Shown in pieces: positions 8,784 to 17,123 of a stretch of DNA of 64,000 nucleotides. Source of the stretch: Kocuria sp. (GTDB taxonomy: Bacteria > Actinomycetota > Actinomycetes > Actinomycetales > Micrococcaceae). The DNA lies in the NCBI GenBank assembly GCA_030524035.1, contig JAUNHG010000003.1:62001-126000 (forward strand). The letters are read 5' to 3'. The translations under genes were made by a program, and so were the position numbers. A model generated the notes under the pieces. The model searched no databases and had not been told where the DNA came from. It was given only the letters and a program-made list of their open reading frames with translations. Numbering within the stretch: the first letter of the stretch is position 1; each line of letters begins with the position of its first letter.

Positions 8784-9705
8784 TGTTATCACCGTTGAGT
8801 TTTTGTTTGATGATCAAATACGTCACATCATGATCCAGTAACGACGACTGCAAACCCACCGTATTCCCCACCGCCAACAAACCACCCACACCACCAGGGC
8901 GTCCCGAATGCCACCGATTCGCTTTCCGCACACGATCAGCAGCCCCTTGCGTGACCTCCACCACAATCTTTGACGGTAACTCACGCACACCCACTACCTC
9001 ACCCCACACCAACTCCCACGACCGAGTCCGCAACCCCCGCTCATCCAACACCACATGCTCAGGACGCACCCCACCCCACAAGAAATACACACCCAACACC
9101 ACCAAAAACACACCCATCACCGGAAACGCCGGCCACCACACCCGAGAAATCCCCGACGCCGACCCAGTCACCGCAAGACTCCAAAACAACAACACACTCA
9201 CCACACCCAACCCCACACACACCACACCACTAACCAACCACCGAACCACCTGAACCCTCGACTTAAACGGCAACTCCCCCGTTAAATCCTCATCCTCGTC
9301 TATCACCTCGCCCCACTCATCGCTAAGGTCCAACTCCCCCGTAGCTAAAAACTCTTTAATCCACCCCGGCAATAAAAACCGCGGCAACGGGAAATACTGG
9401 CCCCACAACGCCACCGGCAACACCACCAACAGATTAAACGCCGCCAAAAGCATACTAACCGCCCCAATGAAAGTGGACACACCCTCCTCAGGGGGATCGA
9501 ACATTGACATAATCGACGCAAAAATACCCCCTTGCGAGAATGCAGCGATCGATAAACCTAAGAGGGGTGGGTACCCCCACCCTCGGTGTAAGATCCATTC
9601 TTTATCGGCCCCTATCCAGGCAGGGAGGAAAATGAGGTAACCCACCCCACACAAAACAAGACAGAAGAGTATAAGATACGGAGCCGAAGGGTCATATATC
9701 GTCAT
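8776..9705 (-). CDS. Multi-pass membrane protein, candidate immunity or accessory protein
   Basis: A 309-residue protein with about five hydrophobic segments (near 8-28, 45-65, 78-105, 155-180 and 188-212). A strongly acidic cytosolic loop (about 125-140) separates them. The C-terminal ~90 residues (VLDERGLRTRSWELVWGEV) resemble the PH-like cytosolic domains seen in other actinobacterial membrane proteins. Its ATG overlaps the stop of the large putative effector gene by four bases. A membrane protein immediately downstream of a glycine-zipper protein is what an immunity factor would look like, but this is inference. The coding strand is unusually rich in G and T. Confidence 0.75.
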   Translation of the reverse strand: MTIYDPSAPYLILFCLVLCGVGYLIFLPAWIGADKEWILHRGWGYPPLLGLSIAAFSQGGIFASIMSMFDPPEEGVSTFIGAVSMLLAAFNLLVVLPVALWGQYFPLPRFLLPGWIKEFLATGELDLSDEWGEVIDEDEDLTGELPFKSRVQVVRWLVSGVVCVGLGVVSVLLFWSLAVTGSASGISRVWWPAFPVMGVFLVVLGVYFLWGGVRPEHVVLDERGLRTRSWELVWGEVVGVRELPSKIVVEVTQGAADRVRKANRWHSGRPGGVGGLLAVGNTVGLQSSLLDHDVTYLIIKQKLNGDNNA

Positions 9706-11243
9706 TTTAATCCCAGCATTCCTGCGATTTTATTTTTCGCGTCATCTGCCACTTTACCCGCTTCCTTGGCGGCATCACGTGAACTATTAGCAAGTCCCTC
9801 TATCTTATTACCTAGAGCACTGCTGATGCTTTCTTTTTCCCCATCCCCATCAGAATCCGGCAGAATCTTCAGGTTATCCACCAAGCCCGAGGCCACCACA
9901 CCAGCCACAGCACCAGCAGCCCCACCAATAATGGTTCCACCCACCGGAATCACGGACCCCACCGCAGCCCCAGCGGCAGCGCCGGCCGCCACGCTCATTC
10001 CAATTTGTCCGGCAGTATTAGCCGCTGCATCAAAACCAGCTTCCTTCAGGATCTCCTCATCTGACATCCTAGGATTTTCCCGCCGTAACTTTTCCACATT
10101 CTTTTTCTTCTCATCATTGAACGTCAGCCCAGCAGAAAGCGCCGACCCCCCAGCACCAAAAACCTTACCCCCAATCCGCACGGCCTTTGATAACTTACTT
10201 TCCTTCACTTCAGTCGTTTTTTCCGCGATCACACGCGAATTCTTGTTCTCGCTAACTACCTCTCGCGTGGAACGTGTCCTCTTCGAACTTCGGAACTCCT
10301 CCCTTAAACCGGCTAACGGCAAACCCGCCACAAAATCTTTCTTAAACTTCCGTGCGCTCCAGGCTGCCCCCTGCAATACCCCACCTTTAAATGCAGCCTG
10401 CCGCTGCCGACGTAACTCAGCAGCCTGTGCTTTTGCGTTATCCCAGTCACGGCCCATCACACCCAACACACCACCGGGGCCATGCCACAACACGGTGTTA
10501 AACACCGACGACGTATCCCGCACCCGCGCACGACTCACAACAGAAGACTTCCGCTCAACCACCTCACCGTCGGGCCCTAGCCGTTCCTCAATCTTCCGCG
10601 ACGATGTTGTTGTCTTCTGAACCCGCTGACCACCGAGGAAAGTAGCCCCCACGGTCAACGCCCACGAATTCGCAACGCCCTCTACACCACGCAACACACC
10701 ATCCGTTGAAGCATCACCACTATCGGTGATGCTCGGTAGCGGGGTGATTTCTAAACCGTTGATCGTATTCACGGCAGCATCAATCACCGACTCATACTCA
10801 CCCTGCAACACCGCCACCTCAGCCACCAGCTGGTCATACCACCCCTGGTCCATTGGATCGAGCTCCGCGTATGTCAATGGTTGGTATAACCCATGGAAAA
10901 ATTCCACGGCCGACGCATGCTCCCCACGTCGCCGATGCAGCAGTGTTAACTCATCACACAGCACCTCTAAAGCACTTGCCACTGAGTCCCCAAAGACTTT
11001 GATGTCATCGGCTAACGCCACAGAGGAGTCCAACCCCGCGTACAAAACCTCTTGTGCATCCCCCTCATAGTGGGCGGCCAAGCCCACCCACTGGGTATGA
11101 GCATCTACAACATGCCCTTCAAACCCCGCCGATTTATCCCTCACATCACCCGCCAAACTATCCAACACCAGCGGTGACTCCCACTCAGAAAAACCCTCAA
11201 CACTCACAAACGGCACACCCACCACACCTTTTCTTTCCCTCAC
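9702..11243 (-). CDS. Putative WXG100/LXG-type protein with glycine-zipper C-terminus
   Basis: About 505-513 residues; the start may be GTG 11243, or GTG 11222 or 11216 behind AAAAGG. The N-terminal ~170 residues are predicted helical with an ESX-like layout (HTQWVGLAAHYEGDAQEV, then long helices to about 165). A basic linker follows (about 190-370, RSSKRTRSTREVV). Residues ~405-460 form a glycine-zipper stretch (AAGAAAGAAVGSVIPVGG; GGAAGAVAGVVASGL), then a DSDGDGE acidic motif and an amphipathic tail. This matches the general plan of T7SS-secreted pore-forming proteins such as TelE. No homology is proven, and a structural or phage-like role is possible. Confidence 0.7.
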   Translation of the reverse strand: MRERKGVVGVPFVSVEGFSEWESPLVLDSLAGDVRDKSAGFEGHVVDAHTQWVGLAAHYEGDAQEVLYAGLDSSVALADDIKVFGDSVASALEVLCDELTLLHRRRGEHASAVEFFHGLYQPLTYAELDPMDQGWYDQLVAEVAVLQGEYESVIDAAVNTINGLEITPLPSITDSGDASTDGVLRGVEGVANSWALTVGATFLGGQRVQKTTTSSRKIEERLGPDGEVVERKSSVVSRARVRDTSSVFNTVLWHGPGGVLGVMGRDWDNAKAQAAELRRQRQAAFKGGVLQGAAWSARKFKKDFVAGLPLAGLREEFRSSKRTRSTREVVSENKNSRVIAEKTTEVKESKLSKAVRIGGKVFGAGGSALSAGLTFNDEKKKNVEKLRRENPRMSDEEILKEAGFDAAANTAGQIGMSVAAGAAAGAAVGSVIPVGGTIIGGAAGAVAGVVASGLVDNLKILPDSDGDGEKESISSALGNKIEGLANSSRDAAKEAGKVADDAKNKIAGMLGLK

Positions 11244-11284
11244 AAGACGTTGTCAACGAGCCGGTTTCCACCCAGCAACCAGAA

Positions 11285-11626
11285 TTAATGAGCATGCCCC
11301 GGCATAGACGGGTGCACCACAAGGCCCGCAGAGGTTTGCGACTGCTGCGCCATCTGCGCATCGCCCTGCACCACGTGACTCACAGCTGCACTCCCATGGC
11401 ACGTCACGGCATCCACACGATCCACCACCGACTCCATCGCTGGCACTAACGTCTCATCACGCAATCGCATTAACGCCGCGTGCAGTACCGAGCTTTTGGC
11501 CTCAGACATCGCACTCTCAACCGTCCGATCCATACCCGCGCGCTGCGCATCCGCTAGCTCGCGATCAGCGTCCACCGCAGAGAAAACACCACGACACCCT
11601 TCAACGTTCACGCTGTACGAACTCAA
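11285..11626 (-). CDS. Small WXG100-superfamily-like protein (DUF6507-like)
   Basis: About 113 residues. It begins SSYSVNVEGCRGVF and is then two long helices with a break near the middle. A C-terminal VVQGDAQMAQQSQ segment resembles the DUF6507 group of ESAT-6-like actinobacterial proteins. There is no signal peptide, as expected for T7SS substrates or chaperone-like partners. A TTG at 11626 has GGGAGGGG just upstream and overlaps the stop of the preceding small frame (TTGA). A GTG at 11608 is an alternative. It precedes the large putative effector by about 42-63 bases, the usual order of small partner then large substrate. Confidence 0.65.
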   Translation of the reverse strand: MSSYSVNVEGCRGVFSAVDADRELADAQRAGMDRTVESAMSEAKSSVLHAALMRLRDETLVPAMESVVDRVDAVTCHGSAAVSHVVQGDAQMAQQSQTSAGLVVHPSMPGHAH

Positions 11627-11823
11627 CAAACCCCTCCCGTCACGTGAGACAAACAACAGAAGACCCTATCCACCTGCTCCGCCAGCACAACCACACTCCA
11701 TCCATCCGCATACACAAAGCCCAAGGGCTCCGCATGATCCCCGGCAACCCGCCGAATAAACCCACATAACTCACGACAACCACAACACGCCCCACCCACA
11801 CCGTGGCCCACAGCCCATTCCAT
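11623..11823 (-). CDS. Small cysteine-containing protein, unknown
   Basis: A 66-codon frame (ATG 11823; open to 11874) at the head of the cassette. It contains ACCGCRELCGF near its start, then a hydrophobic segment (GFVYADGWSVVVLAEQVDRVF) that could be a strand-helix unit. It is kept because its stop overlaps the candidate TTG start of the WXG100-like gene by four bases, as in coupled genes, and because the space to the divergent aldo/keto reductase gene is otherwise empty. The ribosome-binding site is weak. It may be non-coding. Confidence 0.4.
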   Translation of the reverse strand: MEWAVGHGVGGACCGCRELCGFIRRVAGDHAEPLGFVYADGWSVVVLAEQVDRVFCCLSHVTGGVC

Positions 11824-11888
11824 CAACAGCCCACTTATGGGCAGAATGGAACACAAGAACAATCCCGCGGTCATCTAGGGGGGCACCC

Positions 11889-12887
11889 ATGCAACAGTCC
11901 AACCAGGGCAACCACAAATCCGCCAAGGACTCCAAAAACACCGGTATTGAGTACGACCAAGCAAAGATTGACCAAGCCGGGGCGGAGGCTGAACAGCGCG
12001 AAGACTTCTTTGACGGCCACGAGTTCCGCACTCAACTGTGGGATCAAGTCGGTGTAGCAGATCGTCGCCATACATTGCGCGACGGCAACCACATCCCCCA
12101 AATCGGTTTAGGTACAGCCCGTATGGATAACAGCACCGCTGAAGCTGTGGTGTATGAAGCACTGACCACCGGGTTCCGTCTAATTGATACCGCCGCCAAC
12201 TACCACAACGAAGCCGGCGTAGGCCGAGCACTCAAAGACTCCCTCCTGCCCCGGGAAGACGTCTTCGTCACCACTAAACTTCCCGGTCGGGACCACGGCA
12301 CACACTCCGTACGTGAATCGTTAGAAAAATCCCTGAACCGTCTACAGCTGGACTGGGTGGACCTTTACTTAATTCACTGGCCTAATCCGGGGCGTGGTCA
12401 GTACGTGGAATCCTTCCGCACCATGTTGGAACTGCGTGAGGAAGGCCTGATCACATCTGTGGGAGTTTCTAACTTCACCCCAGAGATGGTGGATGAGCTC
12501 ATCGCCGCAACTGGCGAAGCCCCCGCCGTCAACCAGGTTGAGCTCCAGCCCCAGTATCAACAGGAACCACTGCGCGCCCACCACCACGAACACCACATTT
12601 TGGTGGAAGCATGGGCTCCACTAGGCCATGACTCGAAGATCCTGAAACACCCCTGGATCAACGAAATCGCCACAGACCGGTGTCACACCCCCGCCCAGGT
12701 TGTGCTCCGTTGGCACATCCAAAATGGTGTGCTGCCCATTCCCAAAACCACCAAAACCACACGTATGGCAGAAAACCTGGACGTATTTGGCTGGGAACTC
12801 ACTGATGAACAGATGCACCGCATGAAACTGCTCCACACCGGTCTGTCAGCATCCGGATACAACCCCTGGGAACACGAGGAGCTCTAA
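11889..12887 (+). CDS. Aldo/keto reductase (AKR) with N-terminal extension
   Basis: A 332-residue NADPH-dependent oxidoreductase of the 2,5-diketo-gluconate reductase type. The AKR tetrad regions are visible: FRLIDTAANYHNE (Asp, Tyr), TTKLPG (Lys) and LYLIHWP (His). VSNFTPE and the C-terminal cofactor motif IPKTTKTTRM are also present. The first ~60 residues are charged and Gln-rich and lie before the barrel start (LRDGNHIPQIGLGTARM); such extensions are not usual for the family. ATG 11889 follows AGGGGGG. It is the only plus-strand gene in the first 42 kb, between the T7SS-like cassette and ribF. The substrate cannot be told. Confidence 0.88.
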   Translation: MQQSNQGNHKSAKDSKNTGIEYDQAKIDQAGAEAEQREDFFDGHEFRTQLWDQVGVADRRHTLRDGNHIPQIGLGTARMDNSTAEAVVYEALTTGFRLIDTAANYHNEAGVGRALKDSLLPREDVFVTTKLPGRDHGTHSVRESLEKSLNRLQLDWVDLYLIHWPNPGRGQYVESFRTMLELREEGLITSVGVSNFTPEMVDELIAATGEAPAVNQVELQPQYQQEPLRAHHHEHHILVEAWAPLGHDSKILKHPWINEIATDRCHTPAQVVLRWHIQNGVLPIPKTTKTTRMAENLDVFGWELTDEQMHRMKLLHTGLSASGYNPWEHEEL

Positions 12888-12909
12888 AGGGAACCTTCCA
12901 CCGGGATGT

Positions 12910-13881
12910 TCAGCGGACCTTCGCGAGAATCGTGCGGGTCTGCTGAACATCCTTGCTCATCTGTTCAACGAGCTTTTCCACACCTTCGTACGCGACCATA
13001 CCGCGCAAACGCTGAACAAACTCCACCACTACTTCCTGTCCGTACAAGTCAAAATCTTCCACTCGCTCCACGGGACGATCAATGACATGGGCTTCCACCA
13101 CACGGGCCACGCCATCAAACGTTGGATTAGACCCAACGGACACCGCTACCGGCCACCGATGCCCCGGTGCATCATGCAACCATCCCGCATACACGCCATC
13201 CTCCGGAACGTAACCATCTGCCGCAGAGTCCAAGTTCGCCGTCGGGAACCCCAATTCACGGCCGCGAGCCATCCCGTGCACCACAGTGCCGCGCACCCGG
13301 TGGGGGCGTCCCAGCATGGCGGCTGCTTCCGCCACATCCCCGCCGGACAATAATTCACGAATCCACGTGGAAGAAATACGTCGATCCGTGTTGACCCCTA
13401 ACAGCTCACCTTCAAGGTCGGCCACGACCACCACTTCAAAGCCCAAACGCTCACCCAATTCATGCAGCACGTGAACGTCCCCAGCATTGTGATGGCCAAA
13501 GCGAGTATCAGCCCCCACCACCACGCACTTGGCATGTAACCCAGCGCACAGAAATTCCGACACGAACTGTTCCGGTGACTGTGCAGCAAAATCTACGGTG
13601 TATTCCTGCACCAGCACCGCATCCAGTCCCAGGGCATCCATAGCATCCAGTTTGTCGCGGGTACCCATGATTTTGCCCCGATGGATTTCAGGGTGATGAA
13701 CCTCCGCAGGATGCGGATCAAAAGTCATCACCACCGACTGCATGCCACGTTCAGCACCCATGTGCACGAGCTTCTTGAGCACCTCCTGATGCCCACGATG
13801 AACACCATCAAAATTCCCAACGGTCACCACAGACGGTCCAAAGTCCGCAGGGACTTGGGTCAGTGAGTGGTAGCGGTGCAC
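12910..13881 (-). CDS. ribF: Bifunctional riboflavin kinase/FMN adenylyltransferase
   Basis: A 323-residue enzyme making FMN from riboflavin and FAD from FMN. The N-terminal adenylyltransferase has VGNFDGVHRGHQ and a WIRELLSGG segment. The C-terminal riboflavin kinase has the RELGFPTANL motif followed by DGVYAG. The GTG at 13881 is chosen because AAGGAG lies four bases upstream and the protein then starts at the family position; the frame is open to 13929. In Mycobacterium ribF lies next to rpsO, whereas here about 5.6 kb of accessory genes separate them. Confidence 0.94.
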   Translation of the reverse strand: MHRYHSLTQVPADFGPSVVTVGNFDGVHRGHQEVLKKLVHMGAERGMQSVVMTFDPHPAEVHHPEIHRGKIMGTRDKLDAMDALGLDAVLVQEYTVDFAAQSPEQFVSEFLCAGLHAKCVVVGADTRFGHHNAGDVHVLHELGERLGFEVVVVADLEGELLGVNTDRRISSTWIRELLSGGDVAEAAAMLGRPHRVRGTVVHGMARGRELGFPTANLDSAADGYVPEDGVYAGWLHDAPGHRWPVAVSVGSNPTFDGVARVVEAHVIDRPVERVEDFDLYGQEVVVEFVQRLRGMVAYEGVEKLVEQMSKDVQQTRTILAKVR

Positions 13882-13976
13882 GGTGCTCCTTGGGTGTGTG
13901 ACAGTCTTTTTCGCGCGGTGGTGACGCAAGGCCTACCACATATTCAGGGTAGCCGGTCTAGTTACCGTGGCCGATT

Positions 13977-14567
13977 TCACGACGACCCTGGAAGCTGCCA
14001 TGGGTACACTGGGCGGCCACTGTTTGTGGGTCGTGCGGTGGCTACCCAGCAGTCCACCACCTCACCCCGTTGTTCCATGAAACCCGGAATAAACACCGGG
14101 GCCCCAAAACCTAACTTCCAGGAAAGTTTCACGGATGCCCAGTTGCCATCAAAGGCAACCCAATGCAGGTGGGTCATCCCCAGTTCTGTGAAGGCATATT
14201 CCATGAGCAGACGGCACGCTGCCTGGGCTGCACCTGTACCACGAGCGTCCGGCCCAAAATTCAACCCAATATCTGCCACAGTGGCACGCAGCCGCTCCAA
14301 TCCAAGGGTGCCGAGCAGAAAACCCTGAGGATCATGAACTGCCCAGTTCAATGCTGTGCCCTGCCGCCAGCCATCCGCCACGTATTCATGCACATACCAC
14401 CGAGCGCTATCCACCGTGTAGTGAACGGGCACCGTGGTCCACCGGACTGCCACCGGATCCTGACAGTTGCGAACCAGCTGATCCACATCGGACTCAGTCA
14501 TGGCGGTTAAGGTCACCGTGCCGTCCGTGAGGGTCGGTGGATGCTGGGGTAGGTGCGCAATGGTCAT
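13977..14567 (-). CDS. GNAT acetyltransferase, RimJ/RimL type
   Basis: A 196-residue protein with the GNAT fold. It has an N-terminal VTLTAMTESDVDQL entry, a central beta strand (GTLGLERL), the acetyl-CoA segment DARGTGAAQAAC (about 108-119) in place of the usual R/QxxGxG/A loop, and a C-terminal ASVKLSWKLGF. Such enzymes acetylate protein N-termini or small amines; the substrate is unknown. Its start overlaps or abuts the end of the upstream membrane-protein gene by four bases, so the two are probably co-translated. Confidence 0.85.
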   Translation of the reverse strand: MTIAHLPQHPPTLTDGTVTLTAMTESDVDQLVRNCQDPVAVRWTTVPVHYTVDSARWYVHEYVADGWRQGTALNWAVHDPQGFLLGTLGLERLRATVADIGLNFGPDARGTGAAQAACRLLMEYAFTELGMTHLHWVAFDGNWASVKLSWKLGFGAPVFIPGFMEQRGEVVDCWVATARPTNSGRPVYPWQLPGSS

Positions 14568-15067
14568 GCTGCTCCTCCATCAGGCTGCAGTGCTTCACGA
14601 GGCGGTCGAGTCTTCCACAACCACACCACACCGATCACGGGCAACACCAGCGGAATGAACCCATACCCTTGCCCAAAATGGGACCACACGGTGTCATCGG
14701 CAAACAGATCAGGAGCCAAGTATGTCCAGGCGCCGATAACTAAAACCCCCACCAGTTCAATCACCACAGCGGCCGTAGCGAGACGGTGCCATCGACCTCC
14801 GGTGCGCGTCAGGGCCACAGCCGCCACCACATAGACCACTGCGGAAAATAGGGATAGAACATAAGCCAAAGGGGCCACCATAAAGTGCGTAGCGATCTGG
14901 TAGACCGCGCGGACACCCGCCGACAGAGCAAAAATGCCGTAGACCGCGATAATTAGCCGACCGAACCCCGTGCTTTTGGCATCACCGGGGACCGTTAATC
15001 GGTTCTGGGGACCAAAACGGCGCTGCAGCACCGATCCCCGGGGAAAGTCAGGAGAGTCATCGCTCAC
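14564..15067 (-). CDS. Conserved four-helix membrane protein
   Basis: A 167-residue protein: about 35 cytosolic N-terminal residues (opening MSDDSPDFPRG) and then four membrane segments (near 36-55, 65-85, 95-115 and 130-152). A short cytosolic tail follows. No catalytic motif is visible and the family was not recognised by name. It overlaps the GNAT gene by four bases. Its first residues resemble the unrelated dxr N-terminus (see findings). Confidence 0.7.
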   Translation of the reverse strand: MSDDSPDFPRGSVLQRRFGPQNRLTVPGDAKSTGFGRLIIAVYGIFALSAGVRAVYQIATHFMVAPLAYVLSLFSAVVYVVAAVALTRTGGRWHRLATAAVVIELVGVLVIGAWTYLAPDLFADDTVWSHFGQGYGFIPLVLPVIGVVWLWKTRPPREALQPDGGAA

Positions 15068-15125
15068 GTCAGGAATCTTCCGATCGGCATCGCCACATCA
15101 CACATTCTCGCACGGTCATCGAACT

Positions 15126-15155
15126 GATACGCGGTGAATACAGTCACCACGTATC
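15126..15155 (-). repeat. Imperfect inverted repeat after a small membrane gene
   Basis: GATACG-C-GGTGA pairs with TCACC-A-CGTATC, 11 bp with one mismatch and a six-base loop. It overlaps the stop codon of the gene ending at 15154. No T-run follows, so it is a possible but weak terminator. Confidence 0.35.
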
Positions 15156-15528
15156 ACTGGTAGTACCAAATGAAGTTCATCCGGTACACCATCACCACAA
15201 TGGTGGGGCCGGTGGCGGAAAGCACCCAGGTAGACCACCTGGACCGTTCAACCAACGACCATACAAACGTACCGGCTGGGATGATCAAGGCGGTGAGCAA
15301 GTAACCCCAGTACTCCAGGACACTGCCGGATGCCTCTGGACCTGCAAATAGCATCACTAAAGACCCCAGCGCGTACACCAGCAAAAAAACTTCTTGCACT
15401 AGCACCGAGCCCTGAGTCAAATCATCAGGCGCCCGGCCCCGTGTAGCTTGAATAACACACACCATGCAGGACAAACCGCCTAATAAAACGGATACCCAGA
15501 ACCACCCGTCGTAACCCCACAACATCAC
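15154..15528 (-). CDS. Small membrane protein, unknown
   Basis: A 124-residue hydrophobic protein with four predicted membrane segments (about 8-25, 43-62, 70-88 and 98-116) and a short C-terminal VYRMNFIWYYQ tail. The middle contains a small polar loop (RGRAPDDLTQGS). There is no recognised domain. It starts 35 bases downstream of truB on the same strand, so it is probably read from the truB transcript. Confidence 0.65.
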   Translation of the reverse strand: MMLWGYDGWFWVSVLLGGLSCMVCVIQATRGRAPDDLTQGSVLVQEVFLLVYALGSLVMLFAGPEASGSVLEYWGYLLTALIIPAGTFVWSLVERSRWSTWVLSATGPTIVVMVYRMNFIWYYQ

Positions 15529-15562
15529 TGGACTCCTTCACGCATTGGCCGCAGATCCACCA

Positions 15563-16501
15563 TCATTGCGGACGCAACACCACGATCGGTTTGGCAGTCC
15601 GCTCATGATCGTGGCCTCGATCCTCCACTAACGCCACCAGGCCACCATCAGGGGCAAAAGCCGCCGTTACCCCTGATACACCGGTGGCTGCCACACGCTT
15701 TCCATGACCCAGGTCAGCTGCTTCAGCATCGCTCACCTGACGCGCAGGGAACATGGCGCCGGCAGCTTCCTCTAAGGAGGTCATCGGAATTTGTTGGCCC
15801 TGATCCACCACACGACGCAGCTGTTCTAAATCGTTGGCATGGCTGAGGTCCAAAGACCCTACCCGGGTACGGCGCAAAACAGTCAGGTGACCATAAACGC
15901 CCAGGGCATCGCCCAGGTCACGGGCCAGTGCCCGCACATACGTTCCGGAAGAAACATCTACGGTCACGCTCACGTCCATAACACGGGTCCGCTCCTCAAG
16001 AACCTGCGGGGTTACCCCGTGAATCTCAAAACGTGACACCGTCACCTCCCGCGGTTCCAACACAACGTCTTCACCGGCGCGGACCTTAGCATAGGACCGT
16101 TTGCCATCCACCTTGATAGCAGATACTGCCGACGGCACCTGACGGATTTCGCCAGTTAATCGGGCCACTGCCCGGTAGATCTCAGCTTGTGTTAACGCCT
16201 CCACAGCCTCGGGCGGGGCAACCGCTACCACCTCACCTTCGGCGTCCTCCGTGACAGTGGAAACCCCCAAACGAATCACAGCCTGATAGGTCTTATCTGC
16301 GCCCACCAGGTACGTCAACAGCTTGGTGCCACGGCCAACCCCGGCCACTAAAACACCTGTGGCCATAGGATCCAACGTTCCAGCATGCCCCACCTTTTTG
16401 GTGCCACATAAACGCCGCAAACGACCCACCACGTCATGGCTGGTCCAGCCCTGTGGTTTATCTACCACCAACAGGCCTTCAGGTTGGGGGGTGCTGCTCA
16501 C
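15563..16501 (-). CDS. truB: tRNA pseudouridine-55 synthase
   Basis: A 312-residue enzyme that forms pseudouridine 55 in the T-loop of tRNAs. It shows LLVVDKPQGWTSHDVV, the catalytic aspartate in HAGTLDPMATG (D44), SAIKVDGKRSYAKVRAGE and the SGTYVRALARDLG block. An actinobacterial C-terminal domain follows. Its start overlaps the rbfA stop by four bases. Neighbours are the translation genes rbfA and infB. Confidence 0.95.
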   Translation of the reverse strand: MSSTPQPEGLLVVDKPQGWTSHDVVGRLRRLCGTKKVGHAGTLDPMATGVLVAGVGRGTKLLTYLVGADKTYQAVIRLGVSTVTEDAEGEVVAVAPPEAVEALTQAEIYRAVARLTGEIRQVPSAVSAIKVDGKRSYAKVRAGEDVVLEPREVTVSRFEIHGVTPQVLEERTRVMDVSVTVDVSSGTYVRALARDLGDALGVYGHLTVLRRTRVGSLDLSHANDLEQLRRVVDQGQQIPMTSLEEAAGAMFPARQVSDAEAADLGHGKRVAATGVSGVTAAFAPDGGLVALVEDRGHDHERTAKPIVVLRPQ

Positions 16502-16956
16502 CGAGCAACATCCTCAGCCTCAAAGTCAGGATCATCGTCGCCCAAGGTACGGTAAGGATTTTCTTCTGACGCGTACTGCGCACCAACAGCTGCTGCGGCT
16601 ACCTCAGCATCCTTCTCTTGTGCCCGACGCAAAACCTCTTCCAGATGGGAAGCTGCTTCGGGGATCTCATCGGCCACAAACTCCAACGTGGGTGTCAGAC
16701 GAGCAGTGATGTTTTTACCCACCTCTGCACGCAAAATACCTTTAGCGGACTCCAATGCACGGGCAGAATCCGCCTTTTCCTCGGCCGTCCCATACACGGT
16801 GTAGTACACGGTGGCGTGTTGTAGGTCAGCGGTCACCCGCGCATCCGTCACCGTGACGAACCCCAAGCGAGGATCTTTCACCCGTCGTTCTAATGCCTGA
16901 GCCACAATCACCTTGACGCGATCAGCCATACGTGTCGCTCGCTGTGAATCAGCCAT
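16498..16956 (-). CDS. rbfA: Ribosome-binding factor A
   Basis: A 152-residue 30S maturation factor with the KH-like fold. ADRVKVIVAQALERRVKDPRLGFVTVTDARVT lies at the N-terminus (given here only to locate the domain, about 11-42), and TPTLEFVADE near 87. The tail from about 115 is acidic and variable, as in other actinobacteria. It ends four bases into truB and follows infB after a 167-base gap that contains an inverted repeat. Confidence 0.93.
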   Translation of the reverse strand: MADSQRATRMADRVKVIVAQALERRVKDPRLGFVTVTDARVTADLQHATVYYTVYGTAEEKADSARALESAKGILRAEVGKNITARLTPTLEFVADEIPEAASHLEEVLRRAQEKDAEVAAAAVGAQYASEENPYRTLGDDDPDFEAEDVAR

Positions 16957-17036
16957 GCTCGCTCCTTACACAGTGGGTTGTTGTTATTCCGCACGAAGGC
17001 TCAACCTGAATCCGCCACATGCCGTGCGCTACGGCA

Positions 17037-17077
17037 ACGGCCCGCACCCGTCCGTTCAGGACAACGGTACGGGCCGT
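17037..17077 (-). terminator. Hairpin between infB and rbfA
   Basis: Outer arms ACGGCCCG/CGGGCCGT (17037-17044 and 17070-17077) enclose a second nearly perfect helix (CCCGT-CCGTT with AACGG-T-ACGGG). The region lies about 50 bases after the infB stop. It has no T-run and could be a partial terminator or processing site. Confidence 0.45.
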
Positions 17078-17123
17078 CATGTGCCACGCAGGAACTCCAA
17101 CACGGCTCAGGGCACGCGGAACA

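Noticed and set aside
8951-9285. Several His/Pro/Thr-rich plus-strand frames
   Set aside because: They arise from the CA-rich complement of the membrane-protein gene, with low-complexity translation.
9766-10620. 284-codon plus-strand frame opposite the putative effector
   Set aside because: Pro/Ser/Thr-rich translation mirroring the Gly/Ala-rich minus-strand protein; no ribosome-binding site.
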